Shown here: positions 44,992-54,466 of the stretch, piece by piece | How the letters are laid out: the number at the start of each line of letters is the position of its first letter | How positions within the stretch are numbered: the first letter of the stretch is position 1 | Assembly (NCBI GenBank): GCA_025765615.1 | Contig: JAIVFJ010000102.1 | Location: 124,001 to 188,000 of the forward strand | From: Zopfochytrium polystomum | Taxonomy: Eukaryota; Chytridiomycota; Chytridiomycetes; Chytridiales; Chytridiaceae | Direction: 5' to 3' | Length of the DNA: 64,000 nt | Translations under genes and position numbers: made by a program | The notes under the pieces: model-generated | Told to the model about the DNA's origin: nothing | The model's input: the letters and a program-made list of their open reading frames with translations, nothing else | The model's database searches: none

Positions 44992-45867
44992 CAACCTCAT
45001 CCTTCTCACCTGCCGCTTCCTATGTAGCAGCAAAAGTCGAAAATTCGCACATGCCCCTCATGGATTTCCTGGCCAAAGTGCCAAAGGCTCCACCTCCGGA
45101 AACCATTCTTGAGTGAATGAATTTTCACTTCATGGTACCCCCGCTAAAATGGCCCTTACATGGACCCTTCCTCTATATGCAGGCAAGGATTTTAGTCCGT
45201 TGGAGAAGCCGCTAATTTGAGTTTAGGCATATCTTCTTTCCAAACATACGAATCCCAAATCACAGGAACTCAAGGATGACCTCGCCAAACTCGCGAATTC
45301 GTACAAGTCAGCGCAGGAGCTTGCCCAGGCGTCTTTACACACGGATCTCATGCTGACGCACTGCCTTCTCAGATCGCTATGGGGTGCTTTTTGCAGGCGG
45401 CCAGAAAGCACGACTTTGCGGAAGAAGTTGAAAAGTATGCAACGTTTAGATTGGAAGCTGGAGGTGTTATTAGCGGCGGCAGTGGTGGTGGTGATAGCGC
45501 CACAGACGCGGATGTAGATGGCGACACTGATACCAAGGGAGTTGTCGAAGAATGAAGCTCCTCTTTGCGGAGGTAGAGGAGATTGTCTCGCAGGCAATAG
45601 CGACTGCCACGGCTGCTGCAAATAACAAGGATGAGGCCAGAAGGATTGACATTAAGCTTCAACGTTGTAGAAATCCTGAGTTCACAAAGGACGGACCCCT
45701 GTAAGTTTTTTTACAATGGGTTCCTACGTTTATCTGACAAGCGGACATAGGTTTTTGAAAAGAAAGAGGGTGGAAGAAGAGCAGAAGGAGGAGGCTAAAA
45801 GGCTTAAGAAAATAAAGAAGGAGGCGGAGGGTTTGCAGGAACCTTCGCGCGTCGTCGTTCAACAATG
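44992..45867 (+). pseudogene. Coiled-coil protein gene with frame breaks
   Basis: Segments in order: a piece ending AKVPKAPPPETILE (stop about 45118), LKDDLAKLANSYKSAQELAQ (about 45264-45370), IAMGCFLQAARKHDFAEEVE (from about 45371, one frame over), LFAEVEEIVSQAIATATAAA (from about 45553, another frame) and, after a good 50-bp intron (GTAAGT at about 45702), a basic Lys-rich last exon ending at 45867. The last splice is convincing, but the middle joins are not. Either a pseudogene or indels in the assembly. No family recognised. Confidence 0.35.
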
Positions 45868-45911
45868 ATTTCCCAGTCATCGATTTATCACTTTTCCTTA
45901 ATATGTATTTC

Positions 45912-46096
45912 TTTCTTAGGATGGATGGATGGATGGATGGATTGTTGGGCATCCTCCTCCGTCGGTCGGTCGGGAGTGGGAGTGGGAGTGGGCGCTTCTT
46001 TCTTTCTTTTGCAGTTATCAATCAATTAAGAGGAAAGAGGTATCGTTGTGACACAAAGCTACAGTTCCCCATCCCATCCCATCCCATCCCATCCCC
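45912..46096. repeat. ATGG, GTGGGA and CCATC tandem repeats in leader
   Basis: Short tandem arrays: (ATGG)n at about 45920-45940, a GGGAGT array at about 45970-45990 and (CATCC)n at about 46067-46095, ending at the next ATG. Confidence 0.7.
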
Positions 46097-48257
46097 ATGG
46101 CCAAAGAGGAGGACTACTACAGCGACGACGCTACACCCAAGGCAAAACTCGCCCCCCACAAGGGCAAGAACAAGAACGACCGCGATCAAAACCTACACGG
46201 TCAAGATAACGACCACGACCAGGACCACGAAGACGCCATGCTCGATCTTCTGGTGGTCGGTGGCGGCCCGCATGCTCTCAGCCTTCTGTGCCACCTCCTC
46301 GAAAGGTCACCGTACTCCTTGGTGACCGATGAGTCCCATCAGAGGATTCATCACATCGCCAAGAAGAGAGGCAATGCTAGGACCTCCCTCTCGCCGAAAC
46401 AGGCGTCGGATGGCCCCCTACATCGATGCTGCTCGGTTCTCGATGCGGAGGCAGTCAAAAGGAGGATATTAGTGGTCGATGGGTCCGGAAACGAGTGGAT
46501 GTCCAAGTGGAACAAGAGCTTTGAAGCTTACCAAATTGAGTTCTTGCGGTCTCCCATGTACTTTCACCCTGATCCGTGAGTGTCTGCTTTTCTCTTTTCT
46601 TTACATATTAATTCGTAACTAGTTTCCACGTTGATGCTCTGAGGGCCTTTACCGAGGCAGGTAATCGTGAAAAGGAGCTCCAAGACATCACCGCCTCTTT
46701 TGAAGCTGGTTGCAAGGCGTGCAAGAAAACGAAAACAAGGTATATATATGTCCAGCTCATGAACATCCTTCCGACTGCTAAAACCAACAAAAGATCCCAC
46801 TTTTCTGCCAATGACAGAAACCAGTTCTACACCCCAAAGCAACGCCTTTTTAGTGACTTTTGCATGTCCTTGGTGGACCGGTACTTCCTCCACGACATCC
46901 TGAAGCAAGGTTGGGTAACCGACATCGATCCAGTTGTTTGCAACAAAAGCCGTCATTTCAAGGTTACCTTTACGACTCCAGATGGAATGACAACAGTTGT
47001 TCGGGCTCGCACCGTCGTTGCAGCCCTAGGCAACTCAAATATTCCCAACATTCCGCCCTGGGCTAGGATGATCCCTGCGGGATCTTATCCACCAAAGAGG
47101 TTGGCCCACGCGCTTGATTTTGTTGACTGCCTGCTTGCCGGTGCAGACCATTGCTCGATCCACTGCGAAGATCCCAAGGGCGACATTCTTCCCGCAGACT
47201 TGCAAGCTGCTCTAGCTGAACCGCGAAGCAGCAGCAGCAGCCAAGAGCAGCCTGTGGCTGGCAAAAGAAAACTCAAAGCTTTAATTATCGGAGGCGGTTT
47301 GACCAGCGCTCAATTGGTCGATCTTGCGGTCAAGAGGGGATTTGATGAGGTGAGCTTCAAGAAGAGCGTTGCTTTACCAAGTTATCTTACATCCCTTTAG
47401 GTTGTTCTTATTACAAGGTCAAAGTTGCGAACCATGCAGTTTGATCTTTCCTTTGACTGGATTGGACGCAACAGTGCCATTGCCTTTTCCAGGTTCTGGA
47501 GGAGTGACTCGCCGGAAGGTATTTCCAAGTTTTTATTGATGCCCAACTTGAGAATCATTATTTTAAGCACATCTTTCCATCTTTGAAGTCCGTCGCGAGA
47601 TGCTAAGGAAAGCAAAGAACGGAGGCAGCATCACGCCTGAATACATGAAGATCCTCAAAGCCTACGTAGCAGCTGGCAAGCTCGTTGTCAAAGAAAACCT
47701 CCAGGTCAAGCAGGCTGATTGGTTGGACGATAAGACTGAGAATCCTCTGCAAAGACCGTGTTGGCGCGTCAATTTTGGGAAGACGAGCGATACCCTCTTC
47801 TTTGACCTCATCTGGATGGGAACTGGTGCTACATTGGACGTCAAAAGGGAGCCTTGTCTTACCTCGATGCTTCGAAAAAGCCCTATTGAGGTTGTGGGAG
47901 GGCTACCAGTTCTGACTAGAGGTACGCCGTGGAAACGAAACGTTGGTAATGAAACTAACCAAAAAAAAAAAAAAAAAAAAAACAGACTTACGTTGGAACG
48001 ATCTTGAATTCTACATGATGAGTGGATACTGTGGCCTATCCCTTGGCCCTACTGCAGGAAATATCATTGGAGGTAAATTGGCGGCCGAGAGAATCGCCAT
48101 GGTTCTCTGGAACAAGTGGAGACGTGAACTGGCAACTTCAGGAGATGAAGCTCAACCCATGGAAGAGGCTCAAGAAGACGAAAAACCAGATTTGACTACC
48201 TTGGCTAGCATGACCGGAAGTTTCGTGAACTTTTGGAGTGTGTTGACGGAATTGTAA
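46097..48257 (+). CDS. FAD/NAD(P)-dependent monooxygenase-like oxidoreductase
   Basis: Five exons in phase: 46097..46575, 46623..47349, 47401..47518, 47589..47921 and 47986..48257, 642 aa. After a charged N-terminus the FAD-binding motif LLVVGGGPHALSLLCHLLE appears (about residues 51-70). The stretch FLRSPMYFHPDPFHVDALRAF is characteristic of the FAD-NAD(P)-binding family related to L-ornithine/lysine N-hydroxylases and OSGIN. ARTVVAALGNSNIPNIP is the ATG-like motif. LKALIIGGGLTSAQLVDLAV is the second, NAD(P)-binding Rossmann motif. LIWMGTGATLDV and MMSGYCGLSLGPTAGNIIGG close the fold. The substrate is unknown. The start is chosen as the first ATG after CATCC repeats. The final intron ends in a 20-A tract followed by CAG. 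Confidence 0.85.
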
Positions 48258-48342
48258 ACTTATTTCTCAAAATAAAAGTTCTATTTCTGAGTGAACAGTT
48301 ATAATAAAAAAAAAAAAAAAAATAAAAAAAAAAGACACCGTC

Positions 48343-49047
48343 ATGAATTGGCATAGTCGAATCCTTCTCCTCGGAGCCCTCCTCATCCTCTCCATCATCG
48401 TTCCTCTCTTCCCCCGCTGAGAACGATAACGGCTTTGTATCGGACAAGATGAACGTAGTAGGCTTAGAAGAGGAAGGCTAGGAGAAGATCGACTTCACCG
48501 AGTCCAACTTTGTCCGTTACTTTTTCGTGTCCAATTGAGCACGGCCCAGTTGCTGCAACCCCTTTTTCGCAAGTCTCCTTTTCTTTTGGCCCTTCTGATG
48601 TTTTTCCTTCTCCGACGAAAAGGGCCGAATTGGGACGAGCCGCGTGGAAAGCTGCTGCACACAATGGCGGGCAAATTCCCCTACGACCCGACGCCAGAAC
48701 AAAAGAATTCATTGCGCGATTACATATACCTCTTTGCTCAGCTGTACCCGAGTAGTGTTCTTAATTAGGCTCCAGTAAAAAAAAAAAAAACTCAGCGCAA
48801 GACCATTCTAAAACACAATCCCCCAGTGGTCGACAATCGAAAGGCAGTCTCGGAGTGGGCCTGCAAGGTTCACAACATCGTTAACGAGCGTCTGAAGAAG
48901 CCCCAGTTTGACTGCGAGAAGGTGCTGAGGAGTTCTACAAGTGCGGATGCTCTGATGATGAGATCGCGTCGCTTTCATTGCCGGCTAAAAAGCCATCAAA
49001 ACCTACTCCTGCCCCCCCTCCCAATACCCAAAAAGGCGAAAAACTAG
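48343..49047 (+). pseudogene. Decayed ERV/ALR-type sulfhydryl oxidase
   Basis: Recognisable pieces of an ERV-family FAD sulfhydryl oxidase in order: a signal-anchor-like start MNWHSRILLLGALLILSII ending at a stop near 48418; ELGRAAWK; LLHTMAGKFPYDPTPEQ with LRDYIYLFAQLYP; and VSEWACKVHNIVNERLKKP with FDCEK. An extra base in the A-run at 48648-48650 splits GRAAWK from LLHTMA. After LYP the expected redox CxxC is absent: the sequence reads SSVLN and then a stop. The WACKVHN FAD-binding part survives. The N-terminal anchor suggests an ER (ERV2-like) origin. Either a true pseudogene or several assembly errors. Confidence 0.72.
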
Positions 49048-49200
49048 ATGTACATATGTATCTTAAAAAGAGTTTGTTGATGTAAAGGGTATTTGCATGT
49101 GCTCTATAGAACGTGCTGGTCTAGCAAGGAAGAAATCAACAAGTACGTAATAATAGAAAAAGAAAAAGAAAAAAAAGAAAAAAAAAAAACCATAAAGAGC

Positions 49201-51320
49201 TCATTTGAATGCCCTCCCAAGCAGAAAAGCGCACACAAGGGCGACTCCCGTCCCGATCAACATGGGCGCGAGGAATCCGTCCACCTCTCGTCTTCTGCTC
49301 CTGGGCTGGTCCTTCGCCGGGGGGATCACCCCACTGTGCAAACCAGGTGGCAAAGGGGAGGTCCCGAACACGTTCGCCCGACCCAGGATGCTGATGCCGA
49401 TGCTGCTTCTGCTGCTGCGGGTGATAAACTGAAGATCCTTCGTTGAACACCGACCCAGCGTCGAATCCGCAGCGGACATGAGAAGATGCTGCTGCTGCTG
49501 AAGCTGAAGTTGGTGGGCGAGCAAGGCCCCACCACCAGAGTTGGGTGCAACCGTGTGCCCCACGATCGTGCCTGAGGAGTTAGAGGCGATGGATCCAGAG
49601 GCGTGACTGCTCCCACCCCCACCAACCCACAAGAACCTTCCCATGCCACTCGCACCCGAAGCCCCCGCGATCTGGGCATCCATGCAGATCATGAGCCTTG
49701 ACCATCCAAGCCCCCTGGCCAGAGTCAAGGCCTCGATCAGGTCCTCGTCGGATCCAAGGTGGACCGTGTCCCCCTCATCGTCAATGTACGAGAGGGCCAG
49801 ATCCTGGACCGGGTGCGCCGACTGCTGGGTGGTGGGGAACCTCGGATGATTCGGTCCCAGCTTCTGCAGCACCTGTTGCGTTAGGGCCTCGAGGGACGTT
49901 GGTGGTGCGACGACGAGTCTGTGGACGCGTCCGGTGTCGAGGTCCCTGAGCTTGAACGTGTACTGACGCAACATGCTAGGGTCATCCATGATCCCACTCG
50001 CTCCCAAAGCTGACCCTCCCGAGCCACCACCACCTCCACCACCTTGAGGTCCTCCTTGTCGGTTGAAGAATCCGCTGCCAGATCTCGACGGATTCATCCT
50101 ATTGCCGCCAGCGCCGGGTCCAAACGCCTGTCCGGTAGGTGAGAGGTCCAGCTGGTTCACCGCGACGCGCGAGGCAGAGTCCTCCGGCAAGATGGTGGAG
50201 TCATCGGGGACGGATTCTTGAGAAGGTGACGGCGAAGTCACATTCCTCAGTCCAGGATGGTTTCCAGCTGCCGGCCCCTACGCGCCCGGTCCAAAGCCTA
50301 TCGCGTAATGTTCCGGGGCGGTGGGTTGCATTGGCGACGACATAGCCGCGTGGCGCATGTTTGACGGCCTTCCAGGTGTCCCAACATTGGAACTCTTCCT
50401 GCGTCCACTCCCACTCACTTGTGACGAACCACGATAACCGTGACGTTGAGTGGGATCACCAGACAAGTCACTGTCCACGTCGGAGCCTTCGTGCGCAACA
50501 CCCCCCCCCCCCGGCTAAACCCTGAGTTCAAGGAGGAGGAGTCCCAGAATCGATTCCAGATCTGGCCTCCTTCGGGTCCAAACTCCGTTTGCAAATTCGT
50601 AAGCTATCAAAAGTGAGAACAGAGTCCATCAGTTTCAATGAGTCCATTTTCTACTGCCCATCAAAATCACTCATACCTGTCCAAGGGTAGTGTAGGTTAG
50701 CTTAAGAACATCCACCAAACCTTCAACGACCCCGTTTGAGTCCACGACAGGGAGATGCAAATATCTTCCCGCATACGAGATTTAAATATAAAAGGCGCAT
50801 ACCATCAATTCTTACCGTGCATCTTCCGTGAGCACTTGAAAACCGACATGAAGCAAAAATATACAAAAATACGCATTAATCTTCCCGACAAAGAAGCGCA
50901 AGAAACTCACATCTACGACAGGCGTCTCAGGTGTCACACAATCCGGATGCGGCGTCATTACTCTAACAGAAGGGCGTCAGGCCGAGAAGACTCAACTTCC
51001 AAACTAACCTATACACCGGTGTAGTTGCCGGATCCAAGGCAGCGGCCAGGACCCTCAGAACTAGATCTTTCGACGTGAATATACCAGCCAGGTCACCCAA
51101 CCCGGAGCTGTCCCCAGCTCCCATGGCCTCAGCCTCCATCGCCGCATCCAGAGGATTCCGGTCCTGAGGAGCAGTGGAGACAGACGATGGGGCATTGACC
51201 TGGGACGACGAAGGCGAAACAACAGCGGAATCAGAATCAAACACAAGAGCTGCAGTCTCTCTGCCCGCCCTCATACGTTTGGCAGCCTCCAGAACAGTGT
51301 CATGAAGCGCCACGACAATG
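49201..51320 (-). pseudogene. CBS + PB1 domain protein, 5'-truncated and disrupted
   Basis: Fungal CBS/PB1 protein (fission yeast Mug70-like). From the 5' side: LHDTVLEAAKRMRAGRETAA and LAGIFTSKDLVLRVLAAALDP (CBS), an intron, RVMTPHPDCVTPETPVVD, a small exon SRKMH, YLHLPVVDSNGVVEGLVDVLKL (second CBS), LTNLQTEFGPEGGQIWNRFWD, then a Ser/Pro-rich linker. The PB1 domain is YTFKLRDLDTG and YIDDEGDTVHLGSDEDLIEA, with the acidic OPCA motif. A C-terminal membrane anchor (APMLIGTGVALVCAFLLG) ends at 49201. Damage: a 12-base homopolymer at 50501-50512 shifts frame, an in-frame stop sits at 50278-50280, and the first CBS pair is missing, replaced by copia sequence from 51321 upward. Confidence 0.8.
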
Positions 51321-53041
51321 ATGCAGCCAAAAATTCCAAGGTGGCGTAGGTTGGGTTTTTGGCCTTGGTAATATTCAAATGGAATTCAACCAGTGCGAGT
51401 GTGTTGCACACGATTGCGCAGGAATGAAGCATGGCATAGTGCGTAGGACCAGAAGAACCATGGAAGCTGAGCTTCAATCAGGAGACAGGAAGCAATGTGG
51501 GTGATGACCTTGATGGCATTTTCTGCAACACCAATCACCCTCCTTGACGTAAGGGACAGAAGGCTGAAAGACAATGGGAGGTTGGTGGGTGATACAGTAG
51601 GCCTCAAATTGCTGACTGTTAAGACCAAGGTTGTCTGCCTGTACAAATAGTGTTCGACAAGTGGGGAAGAGTTGCTCTTCAAAATCAATGCGATCAATTA
51701 TCCGTTGAGTGACGCCTGCGGTGTGAGTGACAGTGTAGCCTGTGGCGTAGTTGACAATAACTTCAAAGTAGTTGGAACTGTCCAGAGAACGTGTACTGAT
51801 CTTTCCAGTTTTGTCAGTGCATTGCATCTGCAGCAGGGCAAAATCAAAACGAGGTTTGGCCATGAGCTGTTGCTGGCGCATCTTTGCCATATCACAAATG
51901 AGGCAAGGCTTGTGTGTTGTTGGTGGTGGAGGAGGAGCACTGTCGACATCACCAGACTTGAGAGTGTTGCGTACTTGCTCTTGGTGGATGTGGCCAAAAC
52001 ATCGGTGCCATAGGTCGCATGCAGTTGCTGGTGATGTGTAGGCAATGGGCTCAACTGAAATTTTCCTTTGCGCAGCTGGGTGCTGGACTGGGATGAGATA
52101 GTAAAGGCCGTCATGTTGTTCGCTAATCTTGATGCTGTGTTGAGATGTGAGTGTAGCAAGAAGAAAGACTGAATCTTGAGTGAATAGCATCCCAGCAGTT
52201 TAATCTTGGAGGACATGTGACACAGAGAGGAGTGGTTCCTTGAGTGATGGGACATTAAGCAGATTGCAGAGCACCACATCAAAACTAGGAAAAGTGAGAA
52301 TGACAGATCCAATTCCTTTGGTGCGGCATTCATGGTCATCTGCTAGGCCGGCATGGTGTTTTGTTTCAAATTGTTGCTACTTGACAGTTGCTTCGACAGC
52401 CACAACTGGTCCTGCATTAGCTTGCTCAGCGACAGTCAGTACATAGAGATAGTTTGGTGAGAGTGTTTCACCAGCCTTCAGCTCTGGTGTGCTGTGCCCA
52501 CCATTTCGACAGTGCAACCAGAAATACCATCCATCCCACTAACCTTGGGTAGGTGTGTGACGTACATATGGTAGGCCTCCTTGTTGCAGAAAGGTCTCTC
52601 AAGAGGGAATAGGTCCGTCCACATTAGGTCCTGAATTCCCTTTTCACCAATAACCTTGATCTGAAGGTTGCTAATAAAGTCTTTGAATTCTGTCAGCGTC
52701 TTGCCAGTGAACATGCCAACAAACGAGTTTAGGTTGGACAACATTGCGTTGCACATGGTGATGATTCTGTTGCGTGACTCTAGGAGTTGATTGATGCTGT
52801 ACTTGATGGAGAAATGGTCCAGGATAGAAGATGTGTGTTGCACACAATGCTTGTTGCAAGCTGATTGATGGACGGAAAATTCTGAAATCGGTATAACAGG
52901 TTGGCACTGTTGAATAGCAACTGTGCGCCGAATTTCAGGCCAAGGATCACAGTTTTGGTGGTGTTTTCCTATGGAGAGTGTAGTAGAGCAGAATAGAGAG
53001 AACTTAGAGCAATTTGGTGTCCAGCTGGGGTGACTTGTCAC
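51321..53041 (-). mobile_element. Truncated Ty1/copia retrotransposon (gag, protease, integrase part)
   Basis: On the minus strand in gag-pol order. A gag-like piece spans 53041-52478 (MFTGKTLTEFKDFISNLQIK). A protease-side segment at about 52330-52200 contains LCNLLNVPSLKEPLLSVSH, the hallmark preceding GAG-pre-integrase. The zinc-binding LWHRCFGHIHQEQVRNTLK with CLICDMAK (about 52030-51880) is the HHCC domain. The integrase core follows (PRFDFALLQMQ, HQPPIVFQPS) and continues to LPWFFWSYALCHASFLRNRV, then GQKPNLRHLGIFGC at about 51325-51360. Several stops and frame changes show decay. Reverse transcriptase and RNase H, which should follow, are absent: the element stops at the CBS/PB1 pseudogene. 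Confidence 0.85.
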
Positions 53042-53088
53042 ACAAGAAAGGACAAAATTGTGGTTAGAGGTAGTGGTAGTTCGACTTT

Positions 53089-53222
53089 TCTCTCAAAAGG
53101 TATAAAAGGGGGTTGGGGGACCTGTCCCATCCCTCAAGTGAATTATTGTTTCCAATACAATCATCACTCCTCTCAGTTCCTTGTCTGGCTTGTCCTGTCC
53201 TTGTCCTACCATGTTCCTGACA
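53089..53222 (+). repeat. LTR fragment of the Ty3-type family
   Basis: About 134 bp nearly identical to the end of the LTR at 62569-62700: both contain TCTCAAAAGGTATAAAAGGG, the phrase TCCCATCCCTCAAGTGAATT and the end GTTCCTGACA. The upstream half with the GAA/TTC array is missing here. It lies just beyond the gag end of the copia relic, indicating nested or successive insertions. Confidence 0.8.
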
Positions 53223-54466
53223 GATATGTTTCAAGACAAATCCCTTGTACTCTGTGTTCTACATAGTAAAAACACTTGCTTTTTTGGCAGGAACTTCCTT
53301 TCATTATGAAGAAGAAATGTGGAGGGTTCAATTGGGGTGTTAGCTAATATTTTTCGGGAGGCTGCCAATGTGCTGAAAATGGGGACAAAGACATCAAATA
53401 TGCTATGTGCTCCCAGGGCCCTTAGGGTTAAATTGCAAACCCAACCTGAATTGGAAAAAAGTCACAGTTAGGATAGCTGGCAAACTCCACAACCTGGTGC
53501 TGGAACACAATAAGGTCCGGTAGGACAAGGCTAGAAGGATTTCTGCGTGCAGGGTCAAGTTTCAATCTGGATTTCAGTGGGAGTTAACATGGTAAAATCG
53601 CGATTTCGCAGGTTAGACAAGGTTGAGCCCAGGTTAGGGTTTGCAGAATTTTGTGGGGGTTTTTTGGGATTCAGGTTTAGGATTTCAGTTGGAGGATTTC
53701 TTTCAGGATAGGATTTAAGGTAACGAAGAAAAATGAAAAAACAAAAAATCCACCTCATTTTGAAGTGATAACAACATTAAAAATTTTCAGGCAAACACTG
53801 TAATATCTTGCTGTAAACGTGAACAACATGTGTTTGTTTCACTGAAGACTGGAGGGCAAGAACAGACTGTCCCAAGGCTTTTCAGTGAATAACACTCATT
53901 TTGCCAAAAGAAATGGTCCGGGGTATGTGGCTACTGGCTGGGCCCTCACACGCCAGGACGATCAGTCGCTTGTCTTTGTGCAGTAAACGAGGATGGACTC
54001 GTCAAACAGATGTGGAAGGTGACGGCCGTCAGACACAGAAACTGAAATGAAAACTCGTCACTCAGGCCACATCTGGGCATGAAGATCGAGATGTGTGTTT
54101 GTGGGTGGTCCTTCGCCCTGTTGGTTTTGGGTCTTTTGGTGTAAGCAGTGTGCAGGAGCTTTGACCTGATACTGCTCTGCAAGGATGACTTGCAGCACTT
54201 TGCAAGTGATGGTCCTTGTAAAAGTTTTGTAAAGACAAAACACAAGACTGACAGAAGCCAAGCTCAAACTCCCACCACCACCACCTTCAGCAGTGTACAC
54301 CACAGCAGCCCAAGGCGTTTTTTGTCTCCAAGGTCGGTGGCACATTTCTTTTTTTTTTTCTTTTTTTTTTTTTTTTCTTTTGGCGGCTTTGATTTTTGTC
54401 TCTCCTTGTAAATAACAGCACGTGTGGGCGCGAGACTTTCGTGTGGCGCGCCGCGCGTGTTCGTCG
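53223..54466. other. Intergenic region with degenerate sequence and T-tract
   Basis: AT-richer sequence to about 53900 without conserved frames, probably old transposon debris. A T-rich tract occupies 54348-54380 shortly before the first exon of the next gene. Nothing else recognised. Confidence 0.35.

Noticed and set aside
53460..53760. Possible gene in the AT-rich interval after the copia relic
   Set aside because: Only short frames without motifs; more likely degenerate transposon sequence.
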